From an uncultured Verrucomicrobiota bacterium (lineage in GTDB: Bacteria; Verrucomicrobiota; Kiritimatiellia; CAIVKH01): a stretch of DNA of 9,057 nucleotides. The notes under the pieces were generated by a model. That model was given only the letters and a program-made list of their open reading frames with translations. It searched no databases and had not been told where the DNA came from. Within the stretch, counting starts at the first letter, position 1. Each line of letters starts with the position of its first letter. The DNA is taken from the NCBI GenBank assembly GCA_937894535.1, contig CALBHI010000275.1:1-9057 (forward strand), in the 5' to 3' direction. The position numbers and the translations under genes were made by a program. Shown here one piece after another: positions 1 through 5,601 of this stretch.

Positions 1-1487
1 GATTCCGTCAGATCCTCGTGATCACCCCAACCGGACCGCACGATCCAGCGTCGACGCCCGCGCGGCAACGGAAAGGATTCGACCGGTCGCTCACCGCCGA
101 AAAACAGGTGCGCCTCGTGGCCAAGGTCGGTGCGATCCACCGCATCGAACATCCGGAACCGCGGTGCATAGGTGGACACGCGGCGACGGATGCCGGCCCA
201 TGCCGCGGTGACTCCCCGCGCCCCATCACATCCGGCCACGAGGGCGACACGGAAGGTTCGGGATACACCATACGCAGGTTCCTCCGCCACCACATTGACG
301 CCACGTCCCAGCTGATCCAATCCGGTGACCCGCCAGCCGGACAGGATGCGCACCCGCTCGTCGGCGGCCACGTGCTGGCGCAAAATCTGCACCGTGTCGG
401 CTTGCGGCAACGACAGGATGCCGTCGTCGCCCGTGCGGTCCCCACCCATTTCCAACCGGGCAATCACCCGGCCATTTTCATGGACCGCCGCCTGGCGGAT
501 GCAAACCCCGTGGCGGTTGACGATCACGTCGAGTCCGAGTTCGGCGAGAATATCCAGGGAGGGCGGCGTGATGCCGATGGCCATCGAGCGTGTAGGTCCT
601 TCAGCTTGGGGCTCGAACACCACCACCTGGTGTCCAGCCCGCCCGAGCAGGGATGCCAGCAGAAGCCCGACCGGACCGCCACCTATCACCGCGACATCGG
701 CATCGTGCGGGGGTTCCGTCATGGGAGGCCGACGCCTCCACCGGGGAATCCACGCCGGGACACGCTGTTGGTACGAACGGAAGACATCGCCATGGTAACG
801 GATGAACCGCTGCTCCTTCCGGAAGGAACCTACCACACAATAGGCCGACCAGAGCGTCGCCAGGGCGATTTTCTCGAGCGTCCACGATGGGGAAAGCCAC
901 AGGATGAGGACAAAGGCGGCATAGATGGGTTGGCGAATCACCTGGTGCAGTCGTTTCGCGACCGGCAGGGCTGGAAATTCCGGGGCCTGCCCGCGCCAGA
1001 CCGAACGCCAGCCAAGGCTGCCGGTCTGCAGCGAAAGGCCGGCCTCGTGCATGGCGACCAGGAGCAACAGCCAGGCGCCCGCATAACCGGCCGTGAAGCT
1101 ATGATGCAGAACCGCTCCGGGTGTCCACACCGGGCCGGCGGAAAGGGGCGACCACGCGGCAAAACACACGAAGACCTGCACGCTGGAAATCCCGGCGAAG
1201 GTGGTGGTGGCAAGTGGCCGCCCCAGGTTCATCGGCATGATCCGGGCCATCCATGCGCGACCCTGATCCCCCAGCAACCAGGAATGGGCGAGTGGAAACT
1301 GTGCGAGCAGGATCCCATTCGCGATCCAGGCCCCGACGCCGGTCAGCCGACCCCATCCGGCATGCAGGCCGTGGTACAAGGCATAAGCCATCATCGCCAC
1401 CGAGGCCGCGAAGAGGACATGCACGACGCAGCCCACGGCAAGCGCAAACCACCGCTGGGCCGGCGTGTAGGACGGACAGCCGTTCAT
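1..1487 (-). CDS. Fusion protein: ICMT-like membrane methyltransferase joined to FAD-dependent monooxygenase (3' end outside window)
   Basis: The frame opens at ATG 1487-1485 and stays open to the left edge: 495 codons with no stop. Residues 1-250 are a polytopic membrane protein with hydrophobic segments near 13-37, 51-67, 95-111, 131-148 and 187-220. They end in the signature of the isoprenylcysteine carboxyl methyltransferase/PEMT superfamily: RQPIY (185-189), then KEQRFIRYHGDVFRSY (224-239) and VPAWIP (243-248). After an Arg-rich linker (250-253) and Met256 comes a Rossmann FAD-binding start: VIGGGPVG (267-274), the acidic end of strand 2 at Glu292, and the later AGCDG motif (418-422) of PHBH/UbiH-type monooxygenases. 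About 240 residues of the flavoprotein are visible; a full one has about 370-400, so roughly the last third is missing. The start overlaps the upstream stop as ATGA. By analogy with phenolic-lipid pathways, the methyltransferase would O-methylate the PKS product and the flavoprotein would hydroxylate the ring. Separate initiation at Met256 (position 722) cannot be excluded. Confidence 0.85.
   Translation of the reverse strand, partial: MNGCPSYTPAQRWFALAVGCVVHVLFAASVAMMAYALYHGLHAGWGRLTGVGAWIANGILLAQFPLAHSWLLGDQGRAWMARIMPMNLGRPLATTTFAGISSVQVFVCFAAWSPLSAGPVWTPGAVLHHSFTAGYAGAWLLLLVAMHEAGLSLQTGSLGWRSVWRGQAPEFPALPVAKRLHQVIRQPIYAAFVLILWLSPSWTLEKIALATLWSAYCVVGSFRKEQRFIRYHGDVFRSYQQRVPAWIPRWRRRPPMTEPPHDADVAVIGGGPVGLLLASLLGRAGHQVVVFEPQAEGPTRSMAIGITPPSLDILAELGLDVIVNRHGVCIRQAAVHENGRVIARLEMGGDRTGDDGILSLPQADTVQILRQHVAADERVRILSGWRVTGLDQLGRGVNVVAEEPAYGVSRTFRVALVAGCDGARGVTAAWAGIRRRVSTYAPRFRMFDAVDRTDLGHEAHLFFGGERPVESFPLPRGRRRWIVRSGWGDHEDLTE
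724..739 (-). promoter_or_regulatory. Small hairpin holding a GGAGG just before the internal ATG of the fusion gene
   Basis: On the minus strand GGAGGC, loop GTCG, GCCTCC forms a perfect 6-bp stem two bases before the ATG at 722-720 that begins the flavoprotein domain. The 5' arm contains GGAGG, a Shine-Dalgarno-like core, but it lies about 12 nt from the ATG, longer than usual, and would be paired. It may be a relic of the ribosome site of a once separate monooxygenase gene, a controlled internal start, or chance in GC-rich Arg/Pro codons. Confidence 0.35.
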
Positions 1488-2032
1488 GGCATCGCCTCCC
1501 CCAGCAACGCATCGGCTGCATCATCGGCAAGACCAAAACTGTCGGCCAGGATGAGGGCGGCGTTGCGATCAAGGTAGGTACGCGAGGGGCGTTGCACGAG
1601 AAGTTGCCGCCGTTCCGGCATGGCCAGCAGGTGGCGGTCATCACGCTCGACCGGTCCGGTGCTCCATTCGACCCGGCCATCGGCGGGATCCAGCACAAAG
1701 GCGATCATCAGCGACTCGCGACCACGGCCCCCGGTCTCACGGCGCACCGCATCACGCGCGTCCAGCAATCCCGCGATGTAGGCGCGGGCATCGGGATGGT
1801 CGGCCGGCCAGTTCCGCTGTTCCTTTTCGATGATCGCATGCACCACCCGGTCCAGGAAGCGGGTATCGAGCAGCACCACGATGGCGGCCCCGTTGGTCTG
1901 TCGGACCAACTGCACCTGACCTTGGGGCATCAGCCGATTCGGCACCCACCCGGCGCGCACCACCTCGGCATCCGACGGGACCGCCGACAGCAACAGCCAT
2001 CCGAGCATCATTCCCCACAGATGGTTACGCAT
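1484..2032 (-). CDS. Unrecognised secreted protein in the polyketide operon
   Basis: The 182-residue protein has an N-terminal signal peptide: MRNH, hydrophobic core WGMMLGWLLLSAV, likely cleavage after SDA at residue 22. The mature part (about 160 aa) has no membrane segment and no motif I can name. It has a charged helical stretch (FLDRVVHAIIEKEQRNW) and an acidic, Ala-rich C-terminus (LADSFGLADDAADALLGEAMP). There is no lipobox cysteine. I chose the ATG at 2032 because it gives a clean signal peptide and overlaps the PKS gene by only 8 nt. An ATG at 2056 would add eight residues and overlap by 32 nt. Its stop overlaps the fusion-gene start as ATGA, so it is almost certainly co-translated with the pathway enzymes. 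A periplasmic role in handling or exporting the lipid product is an inference from position only. I considered a chalcone-isomerase-like fold but could not support it. Confidence 0.8.
   Translation of the reverse strand: MRNHLWGMMLGWLLLSAVPSDAEVVRAGWVPNRLMPQGQVQLVRQTNGAAIVVLLDTRFLDRVVHAIIEKEQRNWPADHPDARAYIAGLLDARDAVRRETGGRGRESLMIAFVLDPADGRVEWSTGPVERDDRHLLAMPERRQLLVQRPSRTYLDRNAALILADSFGLADDAADALLGEAMP
1495..1500 (-). promoter_or_regulatory. Ribosome binding site of the fusion gene
   Basis: The minus strand reads GGGAGG, then seven bases, then the ATG at 1487. This supports initiation there, inside the last codons of the upstream secreted-protein gene, and fits translational coupling through the ATGA overlap. 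Confidence 0.7.
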
Positions 2033-3197
2033 GGGAGGCAACCTGGTGTGATGCATCCGGCTCGGCAGGCTGTGCCATCGGCCGCGTTCCGCACACGGTC
2101 AGATGGGCGAACTCGACGGTCAGACCGGGACCGAACGCAAGGGCACCCACTTGCGTGGAGGCCATGAACGCCGGATCAGCGAGAATGGCCTCGAGCACGA
2201 ACAGGATTGTCACGCTGCTCATGTTGCCGTACTGGTGCAGGATGCGATGGGCATGGGCGAGGGCACCGGTCTCGCCGGACCACCCCAGCTGTTGCTCGAA
2301 GGCCTGGAGGATGGCTTTGCCTCCGGGATGTACGGCCCATTCGGTGATGCCGGCTCCGTTGTCGCGGCAACCGGCGAGGAGGTCGGTCACGAGGTGTTTG
2401 GCATGAAGGGCGAGGATTTTCGGTACATAGCTGCTCAGCACCATGTCGAACCCGCGATCGCCGATGGTCCAGGCCATGTCCCTCGCGCTATCGGGCACCA
2501 GGCGGGTGGCGAAGTGATCAAGGCGCATCCCGGAGGCACCGTCCGGCAACGCGCGGGCACTGACCAGCACGGCGGCCGCGCCGTCGGCAAACAGCGCGTT
2601 GGCGAGCAGCAGGTCGGAGCTCGGTTTGATTTGCAGGTGCAGGCTGCAGAGTTCCACGCAGACCACCAGCACCACGGCATCGGGGCGGGCGCGGCAGAAC
2701 TGATCGGCCATGCGCAAGGCGGGAAAGGCAGCGTAACAACCCATGAAGCCGATGTGGTAGCGTTCAACATCGCCACGCAAGCCACAGGTTGCGGCGATGT
2801 GGAGATCGGGCCCCGGATTGCAGAAGCCGGTGCAGGACACGGTGATCAGGTGGGTAACGTCCTCCGGCAGCAGCCACGGGGTTTGTGCGAAGGCGCGTCG
2901 CACCGCGGCCTCCACCAGCGGAGGATACGCTTGCCGGTAGAGATCATTGCGCTGGCCGGTGGTTGGCTCGACCAGGGTGCCATCAGCCTGTTCGCCGAAG
3001 ATACCGCCGGTGGCGCCGGGTTGGAAATCAGGCAGCACGCTGAACCGGCGATCAATGCCGGACTGCCGGTACACATGATGGACCATGCGCTGCAGCGTCC
3101 GGTCGTTGACCCAGCGTTTCATGCAATCGGCGGCATACTCCTGGTGGTAAGCATACGGGGGAACGGCGGTCGCGATGCGGTGGATCAGCGTGCTCAT
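2025..3197 (-). CDS. Type III polyketide synthase (chalcone/alkylresorcinol synthase family)
   Basis: At 390 residues this is a full-length thiolase-fold type III PKS. It would extend an acyl-CoA starter with malonyl-CoA and cyclise it to a resorcinol, pyrone or related ring without an acyl carrier protein. The catalytic triad is present: Cys154 in GFMGCYAAFPALR, His290 in WAVHPGGKAIL and Asn325 in YGNMSS. The family segment SCTGFCNPGPD (121-131) and the C-terminal AFGPGLTVE (354-362; canonical GFGPG) are also there. The SCTGF..PGPD pattern is that of bacterial alkylpyrone/alkylresorcinol synthases rather than plant enzymes, which suggests a long fatty acyl starter. The start overlaps the YceI gene stop as ATGA and has a strong ribosome site. 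The stop codon (2027-2025) overlaps the next gene by 8 nt. The exact ring product cannot be read from sequence alone. Confidence 0.95.
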   Translation of the reverse strand: MSTLIHRIATAVPPYAYHQEYAADCMKRWVNDRTLQRMVHHVYRQSGIDRRFSVLPDFQPGATGGIFGEQADGTLVEPTTGQRNDLYRQAYPPLVEAAVRRAFAQTPWLLPEDVTHLITVSCTGFCNPGPDLHIAATCGLRGDVERYHIGFMGCYAAFPALRMADQFCRARPDAVVLVVCVELCSLHLQIKPSSDLLLANALFADGAAAVLVSARALPDGASGMRLDHFATRLVPDSARDMAWTIGDRGFDMVLSSYVPKILALHAKHLVTDLLAGCRDNGAGITEWAVHPGGKAILQAFEQQLGWSGETGALAHAHRILHQYGNMSSVTILFVLEAILADPAFMASTQVGALAFGPGLTVEFAHLTVCGTRPMAQPAEPDASHQVASHA

Positions 3198-3769
3198 CGC
3201 GCCCCCTCCTTCACCATGCTCCAGGCTTCGGCGTTCAACCGGGCGGTCACGTCCACGGTGTCGCTGACCCGGATTACACCGATCACTGAAGGAGCTTTCA
3301 GGTCAAAGGCGCGGAGGGATACCGGGAAAGAAAGCTCGTGCTCCGCTGCACCCTCAACCGGGACCATGCGGCAGGTCGCGGTTACGGTGTTGGTTTGTCC
3401 GCCGATCACCAGTTCGAGCGGAAGATCACCGCCCTCCTCCACGGCGGCCAGATCCGCGGCCAGGGCGCTTCCGGTGATCAACGGGAACGATGCGCCGTGA
3501 AACATCTCGACCATGCGCCGATCCCGGCCCGCGTGATCGGTGGTCATGGCCGGCACGGACACCGTGGTCACAAGCCGGCGCAGACCCTGCGGCGAATCCT
3601 CGATGCGGATCTCCGCTGTCTCGACATGGCCATCAAAGCCGTGCAGGGTCGACTCGCCATGGAAACGGATCGAGATGGCCGGGGATGCCCAGGCCGCAGA
3701 TGAGGCCAGAGCAAGCAACAAGGTGGCCATCGATTGGCCATTGAACAGGAAGCGGAACTTTGATGTCAT
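3194..3769 (-). CDS. YceI-like exported lipid-binding protein
   Basis: The 191-residue precursor has a signal peptide (SMATLLLALASSAAWA, probable cleavage near residue 28), so it should be periplasmic. The mature part matches the YceI beta-barrel pattern: FHGESTLHGFDGHV (36-49) like the family's STLHDFEG start, alternating strands, VSVPAMTTDHAGRDRRMVEMF (71-90) like the conserved block that precedes the 'F P.I.F.S' strand, and FPVSLRAFDLKAP...RVSDTVDVTARL near the end. YceI-family proteins bind polyisoprenoid or other amphipathic lipids in a hydrophobic cavity. I chose the ATG at 3769 because GGAG lies nine bases upstream (3782-3779) and the signal peptide starts properly. Upstream in-frame ATGs at 3784 and 3826 lack such support. 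It is the first gene of the PKS operon, overlapping the PKS start by 4 nt. That suggests it carries or shields the phenolic-lipid product or its precursor, which is an inference. Confidence 0.85.
   Translation of the reverse strand: MTSKFRFLFNGQSMATLLLALASSAAWASPAISIRFHGESTLHGFDGHVETAEIRIEDSPQGLRRLVTTVSVPAMTTDHAGRDRRMVEMFHGASFPLITGSALAADLAAVEEGGDLPLELVIGGQTNTVTATCRMVPVEGAAEHELSFPVSLRAFDLKAPSVIGVIRVSDTVDVTARLNAEAWSMVKEGAR
3205..3211 (-). promoter_or_regulatory. Strong ribosome binding site of the polyketide synthase gene
   Basis: AAGGAGG on the minus strand stands seven bases before the PKS ATG (3197-3195). It is made of the last Lys-Glu-Gly codons of the YceI gene, so ribosomes ending on YceI are placed to restart on the PKS through the ATGA overlap. 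Confidence 0.8.
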
Positions 3770-3791
3770 GGTGTTAGACTCCATGACATCA
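3761..3791 (-). promoter_or_regulatory. 11-bp perfect inverted repeat over the yceI translation start
   Basis: The arms TGATGTCATGG (3761-3771) and CCATGACATCA (3781-3791) are exact reverse complements around a 9-nt spacer. In the mRNA of the minus-strand operon the 3' arm contains the yceI start codon (3769-3767). The 5' arm contains half of the Shine-Dalgarno GGAG (3782-3779), so a stem would hide the initiation site. As DNA, the two arms are centred 20 bp apart, about two helical turns, which also suits a dimeric regulator. Each arm is itself nearly palindromic (ATG-T-CAT). Confidence 0.65.
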
Positions 3792-3806
3792 CCATCCATG
3801 CTTGCG

Positions 3807-3817
3807 GTCGTCACGAC
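3807..3817. promoter_or_regulatory. Small palindrome in the divergent intergenic region
   Basis: GTCGT-C-ACGAC is a perfect 5+5 palindrome near the middle of the short region between yceI and the response-regulator gene. On the minus strand a weak promoter-like pair, TTGCCG (3826-3821) and AAGCAT (3803-3798), with 17-bp spacing would bracket it, so it could be an operator. The promoter match is poor (3 of 6 at the -10) and a palindrome this short can occur by chance. Confidence 0.3.
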
Positions 3818-3853
3818 AACCGGCAATTTCTTACGTTTTCATCAGGAAGCCCG

Positions 3854-4546
3854 ATGAGCCCATCCCCCACCATCCTGCTGGTCGAGGATGATGCAGCGAT
3901 TCGGCGCACCATCGCCAAAGGTTTGTCCGAGCTGGCTTTCCGGGTTCAGGCGGCCGGCACCGCCGCGGAAGCCCGCCACATCCTGGCCAGCGAGGAAATC
4001 GACCTGATGATGCTCGACCTGGGCCTGCCCGACGGGGATGGCCTGGATCTGCTGCGCGATGTCCGGTCCGGCGGCTCGAACCTGCCGGTCATCATCCTGA
4101 CGGCGCGGGACAAGGTGGCGGACAAGGTAGCAGGTCTGGACCTCGGTGCGGACGATTACCTCGTCAAACCCTTCGACTTCCAGGAATTATCGGCGCGCAT
4201 CCGGGCGCACCTGCGCCGCTCCGGCCAGCAACAGGCATCCCTGCTTCAGGCCGGTGACCTGTCGATCGACCTGGTGGCCCGTACCGTGCAGCGCGCGGGC
4301 CAGACCATCGACTGCACGCCCCGCGAATTCGATGTGCTGGTGTACCTGCTCACCAACCAGGGCCAACCGGTTTCCCGCCAAACCCTGAGCCGGGATGTCT
4401 GGAAGGTGCAATCACGCATGACCTCCATGGACAATGTGATCGATGTGTTGATGTCGCGGCTGCGCGACAAAATCGACAGCGGGCATGCGACCAAGCTGAT
4501 CCGGACGGTGCGCGGCCTCGGCTTCATGGTGAAGGAGGACGCATGA
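3854..4546 (+). CDS. OmpR/PhoB-family DNA-binding response regulator
   Basis: The 230-residue protein has a receiver domain (about 6-120) and a winged-helix output domain (about 132-228). Receiver residues are all present: acidic cluster Glu11-Asp12-Asp13, phosphoacceptor Asp55 in MMLDLGLPDGDG, Thr83 in ILTAR and Lys105 in DYLVKPFDF. The output domain shows LTPREF-like CTPREFDVLVYLL (154-166), VSRQTLSRDVW (173-183) and the wing IRTVRGLGFMV (216-226), as in OmpR/QseB/PmrA-type regulators. AGGAAG (3844-3849) is the ribosome site. The stop overlaps the histidine-kinase start as ATGA, so the pair is one operon. It is transcribed divergently from the yceI-PKS operon across 84 bp, a typical arrangement for a local regulator. 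Its targets are inferred, not shown. Confidence 0.95.
   Translation: MSPSPTILLVEDDAAIRRTIAKGLSELAFRVQAAGTAAEARHILASEEIDLMMLDLGLPDGDGLDLLRDVRSGGSNLPVIILTARDKVADKVAGLDLGADDYLVKPFDFQELSARIRAHLRRSGQQQASLLQAGDLSIDLVARTVQRAGQTIDCTPREFDVLVYLLTNQGQPVSRQTLSRDVWKVQSRMTSMDNVIDVLMSRLRDKIDSGHATKLIRTVRGLGFMVKEDA
4532..4538 (+). promoter_or_regulatory. Ribosome binding site of the histidine kinase gene
   Basis: AAGGAGG lies four bases before ATG 4543 inside the last codons of the response-regulator gene. It sets the kinase start at the ATGA overlap and repeats the coupling design used between yceI and the PKS gene. Confidence 0.75.
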
Positions 4547-5601
4547 AACCATCCCTGCGCAGTGAATACTTCAAATGGCTGCTGCTCCTGCTGCTGTTCA
4601 CCTACCTGCTGCTCGCCGTGGTCCTTTTCTCCATGGAGGTGCACGAGGCCATCACCCAGGGCTCACGCCTGCGGGACGATATTCCCGAACTGATCGCCTT
4701 TCTCGTGGTGATGATCGTGACGATCCCCGCCGCGGTGTGGATCGCCTGGACGGTGGCCGGCCGCCTGCTGCGCCCGTTGAACCAGGTGTTGTCCACCGCG
4801 GAACATATCCGGCGGGGCCATCTGGACGAACGGATCCCGCCCCTGCCCCATGCCGATGAACTCTCGCGTCTGGCCGACACGATCAACGAGGCCTTTGACC
4901 GGTATGCCGCGGCGGTGCGCCGCCTGGAGCATTTCAGCGCCGATGCCTCGCACCAGTTGCGGACGCCCTTGACCGCGATCCGGGGCACCGCGGAAATCGC
5001 CCTGCACAGCGAGCGGACTGCGGAGGAATACCGCGAATCGCTGGGCGAAATCCTCGAGCAGACGGCTCGCCTGAACGAAACCATCGAGCAATTGCTGGCC
5101 CTGTCGCGCCTCGACCGGTCGATGCGCGACCGCTTCGAGCCGATCTCCCTGGCTTCGCTGCTGCAGACCTGGCTTGAGGAGACCCGGGCCGCCATGGATG
5201 GCATCACCTTGACCGCCACGATTGAGGCACCGGAAGACATCCGCGTGCGCGGCAATGCCATCCTGCTTCACGAGGTTTTCTCCAACCTGCTCGACAATGC
5301 GCAAGCCTTCACGCCGGATGGGGGCGAAGTCCATGTTGGCTTATCGGTCTCGGGAGGAAACCGGCTGATCTGGCGGATCGAGGATTCCGGACCGGGCATC
5401 CCCGACGAAGACCGGGAACGGGTATTCGACCGGTTTTTCCGCGGACGTCACTCCGCGCACCAGGGATCCGGCCTCGGGCTGGCCATCGTGCAGGAGATCG
5501 TCTTGCTGCACGGAGGATTGATCCGGGCGGATCGAAGTGAACGCCTCGGTGGTGCGGCCATGGTGATCGAACTTCCCTTTGGCTGCATGGCCGGAAGCTA
5601 G
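4543..5601 (+). CDS. Membrane sensor histidine kinase, partner of the preceding response regulator
   Basis: The 352-residue kinase has two membrane helices (about 12-30 and 50-72) with only some 19 residues between them, so there is almost no periplasmic sensor domain. Next come a HAMP linker (about 70-124) and the dimerisation/phosphoacceptor helix with His137 in FSADASHQLRTPLTA. The ATPase follows: N box NLLDNA (248-253), G1 DSGPGIP (281-287), F box VFDRFF (294-299) and G2 GSGLGLAIV (308-316). All catalytic motifs look intact. A loop this short resembles intramembrane-sensing kinases, which respond to a partner membrane protein or the bilayer itself. The phosphorylation partner should be the regulator encoded just upstream. 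The gene converges on the glycosyltransferase gene and the stop codons overlap, so no separate terminator fits between them. Confidence 0.95.
   Translation: MKPSLRSEYFKWLLLLLLFTYLLLAVVLFSMEVHEAITQGSRLRDDIPELIAFLVVMIVTIPAAVWIAWTVAGRLLRPLNQVLSTAEHIRRGHLDERIPPLPHADELSRLADTINEAFDRYAAAVRRLEHFSADASHQLRTPLTAIRGTAEIALHSERTAEEYRESLGEILEQTARLNETIEQLLALSRLDRSMRDRFEPISLASLLQTWLEETRAAMDGITLTATIEAPEDIRVRGNAILLHEVFSNLLDNAQAFTPDGGEVHVGLSVSGGNRLIWRIEDSGPGIPDEDRERVFDRFFRGRHSAHQGSGLGLAIVQEIVLLHGGLIRADRSERLGGAAMVIELPFGCMAGS

Noticed and set aside
18..1577. A 519-codon open frame on the plus strand opposite the methyltransferase-monooxygenase fusion
   Set aside because: The product is Arg/His/Pro/Gly-rich with no recognisable domain and no ribosome site. 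It is the GC-driven shadow of a minus-strand frame that carries clear enzyme motifs.
1484..2032. Naming the small secreted protein a chalcone-isomerase-like protein because it sits beside a chalcone-synthase-family enzyme
   Set aside because: Only the general size, the signal peptide and the Ala/Leu-rich end resemble that family. The conserved strand pattern and ending were not found, so position alone would be the argument.
1253..2167. A 304-codon plus-strand frame across the secreted-protein gene
   Set aside because: It covers parts of three minus-strand genes, is Arg/His-rich, and has no motif or start signal.
2103..3500. A 465-codon plus-strand frame opposite the polyketide synthase and yceI
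   Set aside because: The minus strand here has an intact PKS catalytic triad and coupled starts. The plus-strand product is low-complexity and crosses two real genes, so it is a shadow frame.
3194..3826. The longer 210-residue version of the YceI protein starting at 3826
   Set aside because: It would put 19 extra residues before the signal peptide. The ATG at 3769 has GGAG at a workable spacing and gives a normal signal peptide.
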